Under the pieces are notes generated by a model. That model worked only from the letters and a program-made list of their open reading frames with translations, was not told where the DNA came from and did no database searches. A stretch of DNA of 64,000 nucleotides from Bacillota bacterium (GTDB lineage Bacteria > Bacillota > Clostridia > Christensenellales > UMGS416), in contig JAEYRH010000003.1 in assembly GCA_023435705.1 (NCBI GenBank), positions 62,001-126,000 of the forward strand, read 5' to 3'. The position numbers and the translations under genes are program-made. Each line of letters opens with the position of its first letter. Positions within the stretch are counted from its first letter, which is position 1. Below are positions 16,601-24,981 of this stretch, piece by piece.

Positions 16601-17521
16601 ATGTCAAACCGCATCGATTTCACCTTGACCGCCACAGACGGCACCAACCTTTCCTGTTACGAATGGCCTGCGCATGATACCCGAGCCGTGGTTGTGATCT
16701 TGCACGGCTTGGCAGAGCACGCCGCACGCTATGGCCGGTTTGCCGCGGCGCTGAACGAGGCGGGCTTTTCGGCTGTGTCGATGGACCTGCGGGGCCATGG
16801 GCAGACCGCCAACGGCAGGCTGGGCTGGTTCGCGAAGAAGGGCGGCTGGCTGGCTGTGCTTGAGGATGTCCGGCAACTGAGCGAATGGGCGGCGGAAAGG
16901 TATCCGGGAAAGCCGCTTGTGATGCTTGGCCACTCGATGGGTTCAGTCTTCGCCCGTGCAGCGCTGCAACGGTTTGGTGGGCAATACCGGGCGGTGGTGC
17001 TTTCCGGTGTCACGGTGGACATGCCGGTGCGCCGCAATGTGGCACCATTGATCGCTTGGATTGTAGGAGCAGTCGGCGGTATGAGTAAGCCCTCGCCGGT
17101 GCTGGACAACCTCACATTCGGACTCTATAATAAGCAATTCGAGCCTTCCCGCACCAAGTTTGACTGGTTGAGCCGTGACCCCGCTGAGGTGGACAAATAC
17201 GTGGCCGATCAGGCCTGCGGCTTTGTGTGCACCGGTTCGATCTTTGTGGATATGAGCCTTGTTCTTCTGGACACGCTAAAGCAATCCAATGTGGCCAGGA
17301 TGCCCAAGGATGTGCCGATACTCATCGTATCCGGTGAGAAGGACTCGGCGGGATTGAATGGGCAGGCGGCGGCGTTCCTCGAGAAGAAGTACCGGGCGGT
17401 GAGGCTGGATGTGACGGTGAAGGTTTATCCAGAGGCGCGGCATGAGTTGCTAAACGAGACGAACCGGGACGAAGTGACAGGGGATATTGTTGGATTCATC
17501 AGCAAGAGTATCTCCCGCTGA
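16601..17521 (+). CDS. Alpha/beta hydrolase, monoacylglycerol lipase-like (serine aminopeptidase S33 type)
   Basis: A 306-residue serine hydrolase. The oxyanion region is VVVILHGLAEHAARYGRFA, the RGHGQT loop follows, the nucleophile elbow is GHSMGS, the acid is probably the Asp in VSGEKDSAG, and the catalytic His is in YPEARHELLNE. Nothing indicates secretion. Members hydrolyse monoacylglycerols or lysophospholipids; the substrate is unproven. The start at 16601 is fixed by GGAGGTGA (16588-16595) five bases upstream. It is convergent with the esterase at 17628 across a stem-loop. Confidence 0.87.
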   Translation: MSNRIDFTLTATDGTNLSCYEWPAHDTRAVVVILHGLAEHAARYGRFAAALNEAGFSAVSMDLRGHGQTANGRLGWFAKKGGWLAVLEDVRQLSEWAAERYPGKPLVMLGHSMGSVFARAALQRFGGQYRAVVLSGVTVDMPVRRNVAPLIAWIVGAVGGMSKPSPVLDNLTFGLYNKQFEPSRTKFDWLSRDPAEVDKYVADQACGFVCTGSIFVDMSLVLLDTLKQSNVARMPKDVPILIVSGEKDSAGLNGQAAAFLEKKYRAVRLDVTVKVYPEARHELLNETNRDEVTGDIVGFISKSISR

Positions 17522-17592
17522 AAGAGGTTTACTGGCTTGATCTGGCATATGTAGGGGCGGTTCACGGGCCGCCCAAATCGTCAATGAACGAT

Positions 17593-17620
17593 AAGGGGCG
17601 AACCGTTCGGTTCGCCCCTT
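17593..17620. terminator. Possible shared terminator between convergent hydrolase genes
   Basis: A perfect 12-bp inverted repeat: 17593-17604 (AAGGGGCGAACC) with 17609-17620 around GTTC. It lies between two convergent genes. There is no clear T-run on either side, so it may act as a 3' stabiliser or be dispersed repeat material rather than an intrinsic terminator. Confidence 0.55.
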
Positions 17621-17627
17621 CGTCTGA

Positions 17628-18485
17628 CTAGAATCCCAATTCCTTCAGCCAAGCCGTGCAAAGCGCCGGCCATTGCCGCACCAGCGGTGTGTCCTCAGCC
17701 AAGCCAAGACCATGGACGCCGTGGGGGAAGATGTGGCACGCCGCGGGGATCCTTTGCTTCTGCAGAGCCTTCAGATAGGGCGGGATCTGTGCCACCAGGA
17801 AGTCCTCACCGGTGCCCCAGAGGAAAGCCGGCGGTGTGTCAGGGCGCACATTCTTGTCACCGTAAGTCCAGCTGATGGCATCAATTGTGCACTCCTTGCC
17901 GAAGCAGCTTTCCAGCCTCTCCCTGGAGTCCTTCCTGCCCATGATGCGCTGGAATGACACCAGCGGGTAGCAGGGCACCTGTGCATCCGGCCGGCAGCTT
18001 TCCTGCTCCACCGGGTCTTTGGCATCGGCGTCGCCGCCGTCAAATAGCGTGGAGGCCATCACCGTGAGGTGGCCGCCTGCGGAAAAACCCAGAATGCCGA
18101 TCTTGGTTGGATCAATGCCCCATTCGGCGCTGCGGTGGCGCACGGTGCGGATGGCCCGCTTCACGTCCGCCAAGGAATCTGGCACCAGATAGGGCGCCAC
18201 GCGGTAATCCAGCACAAAGGCGTGGATGCCGGCTTCATTGAGCATTCTGGCAACAGGACGGCCTTCGTGTGGCGCCTTGAGCACATAGCCGCCACCGGGG
18301 CACACAATCATAGCGCCGCGCGGTTTTTCACCCTTTTCCAGCAAAAAGGGCACGATTGACGGCTCCGGCTGGCCATATGATGCGTCAAAGCCCGGTGTCT
18401 GCCCCACAGGCCATAGTGGGATGCCGGGGCTTGCTGTCATTTCTGCGACCCATTCTCTTACCATGCGTATCCCGTTTTCGTCCAT
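17628..18485 (-). CDS. Alpha/beta hydrolase, acetyl-esterase/BD-FAE-like
   Basis: A 285-residue cytoplasmic esterase of the acetylxylan or carbohydrate-esterase-like alpha/beta hydrolase group. Seen: the oxyanion segment MIVCPGGGYVLKAPHEG, nucleophile GFSAGGH, the probable acid Asp in LWGTGEDFLV, and the catalytic His in FPHGVHGLGL. The N-terminal IPLWPVGQTPGFD is typical of the group that deacetylates plant-derived sugars, though the main polysaccharide genes are 27 kb away. The start has AAAGGGG upstream and a promoter at 18514-18541. It is divergent from the HtrA-like gene. Confidence 0.85.
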   Translation of the reverse strand: MDENGIRMVREWVAEMTASPGIPLWPVGQTPGFDASYGQPEPSIVPFLLEKGEKPRGAMIVCPGGGYVLKAPHEGRPVARMLNEAGIHAFVLDYRVAPYLVPDSLADVKRAIRTVRHRSAEWGIDPTKIGILGFSAGGHLTVMASTLFDGGDADAKDPVEQESCRPDAQVPCYPLVSFQRIMGRKDSRERLESCFGKECTIDAISWTYGDKNVRPDTPPAFLWGTGEDFLVAQIPPYLKALQKQRIPAACHIFPHGVHGLGLAEDTPLVRQWPALCTAWLKELGF

Positions 18486-18513
18486 GTCTCAATCCCCTTT
18501 CTTGCGTTCTTTC

Positions 18514-18541
18514 ATTTTAGCACTTCCGAATGATTTGAAAA
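18514..18541 (-). promoter_or_regulatory. Candidate promoter of the esterase gene
   Basis: On the minus strand TTTTCA (18536-18541), 16 bases, TAAAAT (18514-18519). The start codon is about 30 bases downstream. Confidence 0.5.
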
Positions 18542-18622
18542 GGGCCGATTGGCAGTATTTGCCTGCAACGGCATTCCGGATGCAACAAATACTAAACCAT
18601 CAAACAAAGGGAAGTGCTGACA

Positions 18623-19711
18623 ATGATCAGAAAAATGCGCTCAGCCGCAGCGCTGCTATGTGTTTTGCTCCTTCTGTGTGCCTGCGGCAATGCCCCGCAG
18701 GCTCCAAAACCCACGCCGATGCCCACGGCGACCGCAGGCCCGGTTGGGCCAAACCCTGTCTCCGCACTTACGCCGCTGACCGGAGGCATCCCCTCTGTGG
18801 TGGAACAGGTGTCTCCTGCGGTGGTTGGTCTGGCTGTGACCACGACGCAGCAGACGGAGTTTGGCAGCCAGGCGGTGGAAGGCTTGGGCACCGGTGTGTT
18901 TGTGGATAGCCGGGGCTATATACTTACCAACAACCATGTCACGGCCGGGTCTGCCCAAATCGATGTGGTGCTGCAGGACGGCAGCCGCGTAAAAGGCAAC
19001 ACTGTGTGGAGTGATAAAGCACTCGATCTGTCGGTGGTGAAGGCGGAGGGCGGGCCTTATCCTGCCGCGCAGATGGGCTCATCGCAGGATTTGCGGGTCG
19101 GTGACGCCGTCATTGCCATCGGCACGCCGCTCACGCTCAACTTCCAGCACACGGTGACCTCCGGCATCGTTTCGGCGCTCCGGAGAACTCTCAAGATACC
19201 CACCGACGACGGGCTTTCATTTATGGAGGAATTGATCCAGACCGACGCGCCGATCAACCCCGGCAACTCAGGCGGGCCGCTTTGTGACATGTCCGGCAGG
19301 GTGGTGGGCATCAACACGCTCAAGGTCACCGAAGCGGAGGGCATCGGCTTTGCGATCCCCATTGAGGTGGCCCGCCCTATCGTGGAGAGGGTGGAGGCCG
19401 ACGGCAAATATGACACGCCGTATCTCGGCCTATATGCCATTGATGCCGAAATAGCCCGCTATTATGGGCAGACAGGCATTAGCGGCGGCATATTGCTGAT
19501 CGAGGCCGACCAAGACGGCCCTGCCTACGCCGGAGGGCTGAGAAAAGGCGACCTGGTCACCCACATGGACGGCCAGCCGGTGAACACGGTGCTGGCGATG
19601 CGGCAGGTGATCTACTCCCACCGGCCTGGGGAGGCGGTGAAGATCCGTTGGGAGCGGGATTCCCAGACCGGCGAGACCGACGTGACGCTAACCAAAAAGC
19701 CGGTAGAGTGA
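18623..19711 (+). CDS. HtrA/DegP-like serine protease with PDZ domain, lipoprotein
   Basis: A 362-residue extracytoplasmic protease that degrades or checks misfolded envelope proteins. The N-terminal hydrophobic segment ends in LLLCACGN, an acceptable lipobox; a Pro/Thr-rich linker follows. Trypsin-like domain: catalytic His in LTNNHVTAGS, Asp in DKALDLSVVK, Ser in NPGNSGGPL. One C-terminal PDZ domain is seen (GGILLIEADQDGPAYAGGLRKGDLV), against two in DegP. The start at 18623 has AAAGGGAAG upstream; a GTG nine bases earlier is also possible. A terminator follows at 19752-19779. Confidence 0.92.
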   Translation: MIRKMRSAAALLCVLLLLCACGNAPQAPKPTPMPTATAGPVGPNPVSALTPLTGGIPSVVEQVSPAVVGLAVTTTQQTEFGSQAVEGLGTGVFVDSRGYILTNNHVTAGSAQIDVVLQDGSRVKGNTVWSDKALDLSVVKAEGGPYPAAQMGSSQDLRVGDAVIAIGTPLTLNFQHTVTSGIVSALRRTLKIPTDDGLSFMEELIQTDAPINPGNSGGPLCDMSGRVVGINTLKVTEAEGIGFAIPIEVARPIVERVEADGKYDTPYLGLYAIDAEIARYYGQTGISGGILLIEADQDGPAYAGGLRKGDLVTHMDGQPVNTVLAMRQVIYSHRPGEAVKIRWERDSQTGETDVTLTKKPVE

Positions 19712-19751
19712 GAGGGCTTTATGATGCAGTGATTCACTAATATGCCAAGCT

Positions 19752-19779
19752 AGCCGGGCGTCGTCCCGGCTTGCTTTTT
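19752..19779 (+). terminator. Intrinsic terminator of the HtrA-like gene
   Basis: AGCCGGG (19752-19758) pairs with CCCGGCT (19765-19771) around CGTCGT. The right side reads TTGCTTTTTG, giving a T-run; imperfect pairing can extend the stem outward. Confidence 0.8.
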
Positions 19780-20033
19780 GTTGCTGGCTGTGTTCTGATG
19801 CTGAATGGCCAATAGGCGCGGGATATCTACGACATTTTGTTTTGATCGTCGTTCTTTCCACCATCGGTGGTGTCGGAAATAAAACGATATCTCCAATAAG
19901 TTCATCTTTTCTGTTTCCCGGCAGTAATGGCGGGGCATTTACATTATACAGGTCCATCCTTGGCCTTAAGGTCCAGTGCCAGCCGGAACCCGGCGTTGGC
20001 GCAATGTTCAACACACAGGAAACGGAGTACGGT
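19780..20033 (+). other. Leader region of cheR, no gene
   Basis: The 322-base gap between the HtrA-like gene and cheR holds the terminator above and then about 250 bases with no supported gene. The cheR frame is open back to 19842, but that stretch does not resemble CheR. I could not find a convincing sigma-A or sigma-D promoter; AT-rich ACATTATAC at about 19937-19945 is the best -10-like element. A possible earlier ATG at 20004 has no good ribosome site. Confidence 0.5.
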
Positions 20034-20852
20034 ATGCTGAGCCTGACGAACGAGGAATTTCACACGCTGACTCACTATATGAAGAGCAATTTCGGTATCA
20101 ACCTCGAGAAGAAGCGCACGCTCATCGAGGGCCGTTTGACCAACTATGTGCTGGAGAAGGGCTTCACTGGTTTTTCCCAATATTTTGACATGCTGTTCAC
20201 CAGCGGCAACGACGGAGAGATTACAAAGCTCGTCAACTTCCTCACAACGAATTACAGCTACTTCATGCGTGAGTGGGAGCATTTTGAGTTTTTTAAGTCA
20301 AAGGTGCTTCCCGAGCTCAAGAGGTCGGTGCCCGACCGTGATCTCCGAATCTGGAGTGCAGGGTGCTCCACCGGTGAAGAACCCTACACACTGGCGATGC
20401 TGATGGCGGATTTTTTTGGCACTGAAAAATCCATGTGGGACAGCAAGGTGCTGGCTACTGATATTTCCATGCGCGCGCTGGAGCGGGCTCGCGCTGGCGT
20501 TTATGCTGATGAACAGCTTGGGAAGGTGCCCAATGAGTGGAGGAATCGCTATTTCAAGAGCACCGGCGACGGGAATTGGGAGATCAAGCCGGCGCTCAAG
20601 GCTGAGGTGATTTTCCGCATATTCAACCTGATGGAGGAGAAATTTCCCTTCCAGAGGCCGTTCCATGCGATCTTCTGCCGCAATGTGATGATCTATTTTG
20701 ATCGGGATACAAAAGCTGAGCTCATCCGGAAATTCTACAGGATGACCGAGCCGGGCGGATACCTCTTTGTGGGGCAGTCCGAGTCGATCAGCCGTGATGA
20801 AACGGGCTGGCAGTACGTGATGCCGTCTGTTTTCAGGAAAGGCAGGGGATAG
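20034..20852 (+). CDS. cheR: Chemotaxis protein methyltransferase
   Basis: Methylates glutamates of chemoreceptors with S-adenosylmethionine during adaptation. 272 residues from ATG 20034 (GGAG six bases upstream). The N-terminal helical domain (LTNEEFHTLTHYMKSNFGINL) is followed by the catalytic domain: the conserved TTNYSYFMREWEHFEFF, SAM-binding IWSAGCSTGEEPYTLAML, LATDIS, and FCRNVMIYFD, then VGQSES near the end. cheB follows after 2 bases, so adaptation enzymes are co-translated. The flagellar operon starts 250 bases downstream, after a terminator, so cheRB is a separate transcript here, unlike the Bacillus subtilis arrangement. Confidence 0.95.
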   Translation: MLSLTNEEFHTLTHYMKSNFGINLEKKRTLIEGRLTNYVLEKGFTGFSQYFDMLFTSGNDGEITKLVNFLTTNYSYFMREWEHFEFFKSKVLPELKRSVPDRDLRIWSAGCSTGEEPYTLAMLMADFFGTEKSMWDSKVLATDISMRALERARAGVYADEQLGKVPNEWRNRYFKSTGDGNWEIKPALKAEVIFRIFNLMEEKFPFQRPFHAIFCRNVMIYFDRDTKAELIRKFYRMTEPGGYLFVGQSESISRDETGWQYVMPSVFRKGRG

Positions 20853-20854
20853 CA

Positions 20855-21889
20855 ATGCCGGTCAAAAAGATCAGGGTTGTTGTGGTGGATGATTCCCTTG
20901 TGATGCGCGAGGCCATTGCCATGGGCCTGGCCGCTGATGCCGGTCTGGAAGTGGTGGGCAAGGCGTCAGACCCTTATGAGGCCCGCGACATGATCGTGGA
21001 CCTGGAGCCGGATGTGCTCACGCTTGACGTGGAAATGCCGCGTATGAACGGCATCGAGTTTTTAAAGCTGCTGATGCCCCAATACCCGATGCCGGTCGTG
21101 GTGGTGAGCAGCCTGAGCAATAACGTTTTTGAGGCGATGAACGCCGGTGCGGTGGATTTTGTGGCCAAGCCCGGCGCCCGCAGCCAGCGGGAGCTCAACG
21201 CGTTTATCCAGGAGTTGGTTGTTAAAATCAAGATCGCTTCGCTGGCCAAGGTGTCGCATATGAAGCGGGCAGCCCCAGCCCAACGGATTGCCGGCGGCGG
21301 TTGCTGTGACAAGGGCATCATTGCCATCGGTGCCTCCACCGGTGGCACGGAGGCGACGCTGCAAGTGCTCAAGTCCTTCCCGCCTGATATGCCCGGCACG
21401 GTGATTGTGCAGCACATGCCGCCTGTGTTCACCCGGCTATATGCGGAGCGCCTCAACTCCATCTGCCTGATGACCGTGAAGGAAGCGGAGGATGGCGATG
21501 TAGTTTCCCCGGGGCGGGCCTTCGTGGCCCCCGGCGACCGGCAGATGAAAGTGATCAATGACAAGGGTGTTTACCGTATCCGGTGTTATCCCGGTGAAAA
21601 GGTGAGCGGTCACTGCCCTTCGGTGGATGTGCTGTTTGACTCGGTTGCTGAAACTGCCAAGGCCCATGCCATCGGCGTGATCCTGACCGGCATGGGTGCA
21701 GATGGGGCAAAAGGGCTGCTGAAAATGCGCAAGGCAGGTGCATTCACCATCGGGCAGGACGAGAAAACCTGCGTGGTTTATGGCATGCCGATGGTGGCCT
21801 ACAACATCGGCGCAGTGGCCAGGCAGGCCGCACTGGACGATATCCCGGCCATCATCCAGGAGCATATGGAGAAGGGGCAGAAGAAATAA
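20855..21889 (+). CDS. cheB: Chemotaxis response regulator protein-glutamate methylesterase
   Basis: Removes methyl groups from chemoreceptors; activity is controlled by phosphorylation from CheA. 344 residues: a receiver domain (VVVVDDSLVMR acidic pair, phospho-acceptor Asp in LTLDVEMPRMNG, Lys in DFVAKPG), a short linker, and the methylesterase domain with catalytic Ser in GASTGGTEA, His in VQHMPPVFT and Asp in LTGMGADGA. It starts 2 bases after cheR. No cheA is present in the window, so its kinase must be encoded elsewhere. A hairpin at 21919 ends the transcript. Confidence 0.96.
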   Translation: MPVKKIRVVVVDDSLVMREAIAMGLAADAGLEVVGKASDPYEARDMIVDLEPDVLTLDVEMPRMNGIEFLKLLMPQYPMPVVVVSSLSNNVFEAMNAGAVDFVAKPGARSQRELNAFIQELVVKIKIASLAKVSHMKRAAPAQRIAGGGCCDKGIIAIGASTGGTEATLQVLKSFPPDMPGTVIVQHMPPVFTRLYAERLNSICLMTVKEAEDGDVVSPGRAFVAPGDRQMKVINDKGVYRIRCYPGEKVSGHCPSVDVLFDSVAETAKAHAIGVILTGMGADGAKGLLKMRKAGAFTIGQDEKTCVVYGMPMVAYNIGAVARQAALDDIPAIIQEHMEKGQKK

Positions 21890-21918
21890 AGCGGGCCGGC
21901 ACCGGCAGGCAAACCAGC

Positions 21919-21954
21919 AGCCGCCATCCATATCACACATGGATGGGCGGCTTT
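21919..21954 (+). terminator. Hairpin terminator after cheB
   Basis: AGCCGCCATCCAT (21919-21931) pairs with 21939-21952, with one bulged G at 21945, followed by TTT. A strong stem but a short T-run. It separates cheRB from the flagellar operon. Confidence 0.7.
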
Positions 21955-22060
21955 GCAGGTTTCATCTGCGCTATGTGGTGCCTGTCGTTTACTATCGTTT
22001 TACAGAAATTTATTTATTTCTTTCTCAATCTCCATGATTTACTGACAATGGAAATTTGTG

Positions 22061-22088
22061 TTGATTTTTGTGGAATATGTGATAGACT
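22061..22088 (+). promoter_or_regulatory. Candidate promoter of the flagellar operon
   Basis: TTGATT (22061-22066), 16-base spacer, TAGACT (22083-22088), about 50 bases before the flgB start in an AT-rich stretch. Only a moderate sigma-A match. The same TAGACT -10 occurs in the transporter promoter at 57069-57097. Confidence 0.45.
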
Positions 22089-22141
22089 GATATGGATATA
22101 TGGTATATCACCATGCCTCCGTATACCAAGGAGTGGGGATC

Positions 22142-22549
22142 ATGCTTCCGGATCTGTTTCGGACCACCGATCTGCTGGCCAAGGGGCTGGATACAGCTCA
22201 ATTAAGGCAGGAGACCATTGCCAACAACATCGCCAACGAGGACACGCCGGGCTTCAAATCTTCCCACGTGGAGTTTGAGGACTATATGAAGGCGGCCCTG
22301 GATGACGGCAGTGCCTTTGATGCAAAGGTGACACGAGACAAGCATATCAAGTTTTCCGGTGGCGATGCCTCTGAAGTGCGGCCTTCCGTTGTGCTGGACG
22401 GCGACACGACGATGCGCATGGATGAAAACAATGTGGACATCGATCAGCAGATGACGGACATGGCGAAAAACACAATCTGGTATAACACGCTGGTCACACA
22501 GATGAACGGTGAGCTGGAGCGATTGCGGCTCGCCATAGATGGCAGGTGA
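22142..22549 (+). CDS. flgB: Flagellar basal-body rod protein FlgB
   Basis: Proximal rod subunit, exported by the flagellar type III machine. 135 residues, the usual size. The N-terminal rod signature is ETIANNIANEDTPGFKSSHVEF; the C-terminal NVDIDQQMTDMAKNTIWYNTLVTQMNGELERLRLAI forms the expected coiled coil. The start at 22142 has AAGGAG eight bases upstream. First gene of the operon; its end overlaps the ribosome site of flgC. Confidence 0.96.
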   Translation: MLPDLFRTTDLLAKGLDTAQLRQETIANNIANEDTPGFKSSHVEFEDYMKAALDDGSAFDAKVTRDKHIKFSGGDASEVRPSVVLDGDTTMRMDENNVDIDQQMTDMAKNTIWYNTLVTQMNGELERLRLAIDGR

Positions 22550-22554
22550 TTGGA

Positions 22555-22995
22555 ATGGGCTTTTTCCGCTCCATGGATATCAGCGCATCGGGCTTGACGG
22601 CCCAGCGCGTGCGTATGGATATCATTGCGCAAAACATCGCCAACGCACAGACAACGCGCACAGCGGAAGGCACTCCCTACCGCCGCAAGACAGTTGAACT
22701 GCAGGCAATGGGCGGCGGCAAAACTTTCGCCGATGTTTACAATGACAGCCTCAATGCCAGCGCCGGCGCCGGAGTGCGGGCCTCGGCCATTCGCGATGAT
22801 ATGAGCGATTTCAAACTGGTTTATGACCCCACTCACGCCGATGCCGGTGCGGATGGATACGTGCGCATGCCCAATGTGGATCTTGCCACTGAAATGATCG
22901 ACATGATCACTGCCTCACGGGCTTATGAAGCCAACGTGACGGCGCTGGACGCTATGAAGTCCATGGCTTCCAAGGCGCTGGAGATAGGCAAATAA
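22555..22995 (+). CDS. flgC: Flagellar basal-body rod protein FlgC
   Basis: Rod subunit, 146 residues from ATG 22555. AGGTGA (22544-22549), which includes the flgB stop, stands five bases before it; a GTG at 22546 is an alternative. The N-terminal motif is SASGLTAQRVRMDIIAQNIANAQTT, and the C-terminal coiled coil contains VDLATEMIDMITASRAYEANVTALDAMK. It lies between flgB and fliE, the standard order. Confidence 0.96.
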   Translation: MGFFRSMDISASGLTAQRVRMDIIAQNIANAQTTRTAEGTPYRRKTVELQAMGGGKTFADVYNDSLNASAGAGVRASAIRDDMSDFKLVYDPTHADAGADGYVRMPNVDLATEMIDMITASRAYEANVTALDAMKSMASKALEIGK

Positions 22996-23008
22996 GGAGG
23001 GTTGACCA

Positions 23009-23302
23009 ATGGAAATCAAGAGCATTGGCACAAGCTATGCCAATCTGTTGAAGTCTGTTGCCGGCGGTAACGGTGACACCTCCGGTGATTTTCAAAACAT
23101 CCTGGCAGATGCCATCGACCAGGCAAACAGCACCGACACGGCAACCCAACTGAACGCTGAAGCGCTGCTTACCGGCGATGTGAACAACCTGCACGACGCT
23201 GTAATCGATTCGGAGAAGGCCACGATCGCGCTGAGCCTGACGGTGCAGATCCGCAACAAGGTGATCGATGCCTATAACGAAGTGATGAGGATGCAGGTGT
23301 AA
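23009..23302 (+). CDS. fliE: Flagellar hook-basal body complex protein FliE
   Basis: Adaptor joining the MS-ring (FliF) to the rod. 97 residues, normal for the family. The C-terminal AVIDSEKATIALSLTVQIRNKVIDAYNEVMRMQV is the recognisable region. GGAGGG stands ahead of the ATG. A 119-base gap with a small CTCCGG/CCGGAG hairpin (about 23372-23386) separates it from fliF. Confidence 0.95.
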   Translation: MEIKSIGTSYANLLKSVAGGNGDTSGDFQNILADAIDQANSTDTATQLNAEALLTGDVNNLHDAVIDSEKATIALSLTVQIRNKVIDAYNEVMRMQV

Positions 23303-23421
23303 GGGGATCACCTCCCTTCGAGAATGATTGCACGGAAGCAGCGGATGAGCATGGACGCTCGGCCTGGCTCAAATGGCTCCGGGCCCCGGAGGGCCGACAA
23401 AACCTGAACTAAGGGAGCACT

Positions 23422-24978
23422 ATGGAAGCCATCAAGGCGCTGCTGAAACAGATTACTGCCTTTTGGGGAGGCAAAGACAAGACATTCCGCCGCAATGTGA
23501 TCATCATTGCGGCTGTTGCTGTAGCTGCTATTGTCATTTCATCCGTTTTGCTCAATCAAGTGCCCTATGCAGTGCTCTATTCGGGCTTGGATCCGGCTGA
23601 CTCCGCTTCGGTGCTGGATGCGCTGAAGGAGCAGAAGGTGGCATCCCGCGTGTCCGGCGACACGATCCTGGTGCCGGCCAGCCAGGCTGACAGCCTGCGC
23701 TTGTCGCTCTCAGGCACGGTTCAAAACGGTTTCAACCTGGATATTCTGAAGCAAGGCCAGGGCCTTGGCATGACCGAAAGCGACAAGCAGGATTACCGGC
23801 GTTATCAGATCCAGTCTGACATCCGCAGCTCCATCCTGACGCTTAAGGGCGTGAAAGACGTCAGGGTCGCCATCACAATGCCGACCGAGAGCGTGCTAGT
23901 AATCGATAAAAGCAGCCGTGCGGCCACAGCCAGCGTGATTCTGACAATGGAGTCCGGCGTAGAGCTTTCCACTGCTCAGGTTAAGTCCATCGCGTTGTTT
24001 GTAAAAAATGCTGTGCCCGGCCTTACCATGGACAACATCAGCATCATGGACAGCAACATGCTCAACCTGGACGTGACCAGCTCCGACAGCACCGAGGCCG
24101 CCGCAGGCAACCGTTTCGCAATGCAGTATGACGTGCAGAGCAAGCTTCGCAAACAGGTGATGGCATTGCTCCAGCCGGTGTTCGGGATTGGGAAGGTGGA
24201 GGCACAGGTTAATGTCACGCTGGATTTCGACGACCACACCATTGAGTCGGTGAAGTTTGAGCCGGTTGTGGGCAAAGAAGGCATTGTCGTATCCATGGAC
24301 AAACTCAAAGAGCAAATCGTAAATGGCAGCGGCCCCACCGGCACCTCAGCCGGCACCGATGCCAACACCGGGTCTGGCACCACCACCTATCCCGCCGTGA
24401 ATGTGGATAATGGAACCTATGAGAAAAACGCAGAAAAAATCAACTATGAAATCAATTCCATCAAGGAGCGCCTGGAGAAGGAGAAGGGCTCGGTCAAGAG
24501 CCTGTCTGTGTCCGTTGTGATTGACAACACCGGCACCAAGGAAGACTACACCGATAACGTGAAGAACCTGGTGGCAAATGCCGTAGGTGTGGACAAGAGC
24601 CTGATTTCGGTCGAGTATTTGCCGATGACCGGCAGCTCCGCACTCACAGAGGCGATGAACCAGGATATCCAGGCCCAGGCAGCGTCACAGAAATTGAGGG
24701 ATCTGATGCCGATCATCGGCATCGGCGCGGCGGCGCTTGTTCTGATTGTGTTGATGGTGCTGTTGCTGTCCGGTCGGAAGAGGAAAGCAGCGGAAGAGGC
24801 CCCGGCGATGGCTTATGCCGGTGCTGTGCCAGGAAAAGAGGATGAGCAGACAGAGTTTATTGATCCGATCAGGATCGTGAAAGACAGCGGCACCAAGGAG
24901 CAAATTGGCAAGCTGATTCAGGACAACCCCGAGCTGGTGGCAAACCTGCTTCGCTCGTGGTTGGCCGAGGAGGATTGA
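23422..24978 (+). CDS. fliF: Flagellar MS-ring protein FliF
   Basis: Builds the membrane-embedded MS-ring. 518 residues. There are two membrane helices, near residues 26-45 (NVIIIAAVAVAAIVISSVLL) and near 430-450 (LMPIIGIGAAALVLIVLMVLLL). Between them are the ring-building motifs, including VPYAVLYSGLDPADSASVLDAL, VRVAITMPTESVL and an acidic, Gly/Thr-rich linker around residues 290-325. The cytoplasmic C-terminal tail, ending NPELVANLLRSWLAEED, binds FliG, whose gene follows after 3 bases. Confidence 0.97.
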   Translation: MEAIKALLKQITAFWGGKDKTFRRNVIIIAAVAVAAIVISSVLLNQVPYAVLYSGLDPADSASVLDALKEQKVASRVSGDTILVPASQADSLRLSLSGTVQNGFNLDILKQGQGLGMTESDKQDYRRYQIQSDIRSSILTLKGVKDVRVAITMPTESVLVIDKSSRAATASVILTMESGVELSTAQVKSIALFVKNAVPGLTMDNISIMDSNMLNLDVTSSDSTEAAAGNRFAMQYDVQSKLRKQVMALLQPVFGIGKVEAQVNVTLDFDDHTIESVKFEPVVGKEGIVVSMDKLKEQIVNGSGPTGTSAGTDANTGSGTTTYPAVNVDNGTYEKNAEKINYEINSIKERLEKEKGSVKSLSVSVVIDNTGTKEDYTDNVKNLVANAVGVDKSLISVEYLPMTGSSALTEAMNQDIQAQAASQKLRDLMPIIGIGAAALVLIVLMVLLLSGRKRKAAEEAPAMAYAGAVPGKEDEQTEFIDPIRIVKDSGTKEQIGKLIQDNPELVANLLRSWLAEED

Positions 24979-24981
24979 TCA

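Noticed and set aside
19842..20033. 5' extension of cheR
   Set aside because: Open but unlike any CheR N-terminus; the ribosome site and conserved domain start point to 20034.
19842..22141. c-di-GMP riboswitch or sigma-D promoter upstream of cheR or flgB
   Set aside because: Neither the GEMM core sequences nor a TAAA-N15-GCCGATAT match is present; GATATC near 19887 lacks a -35 partner.
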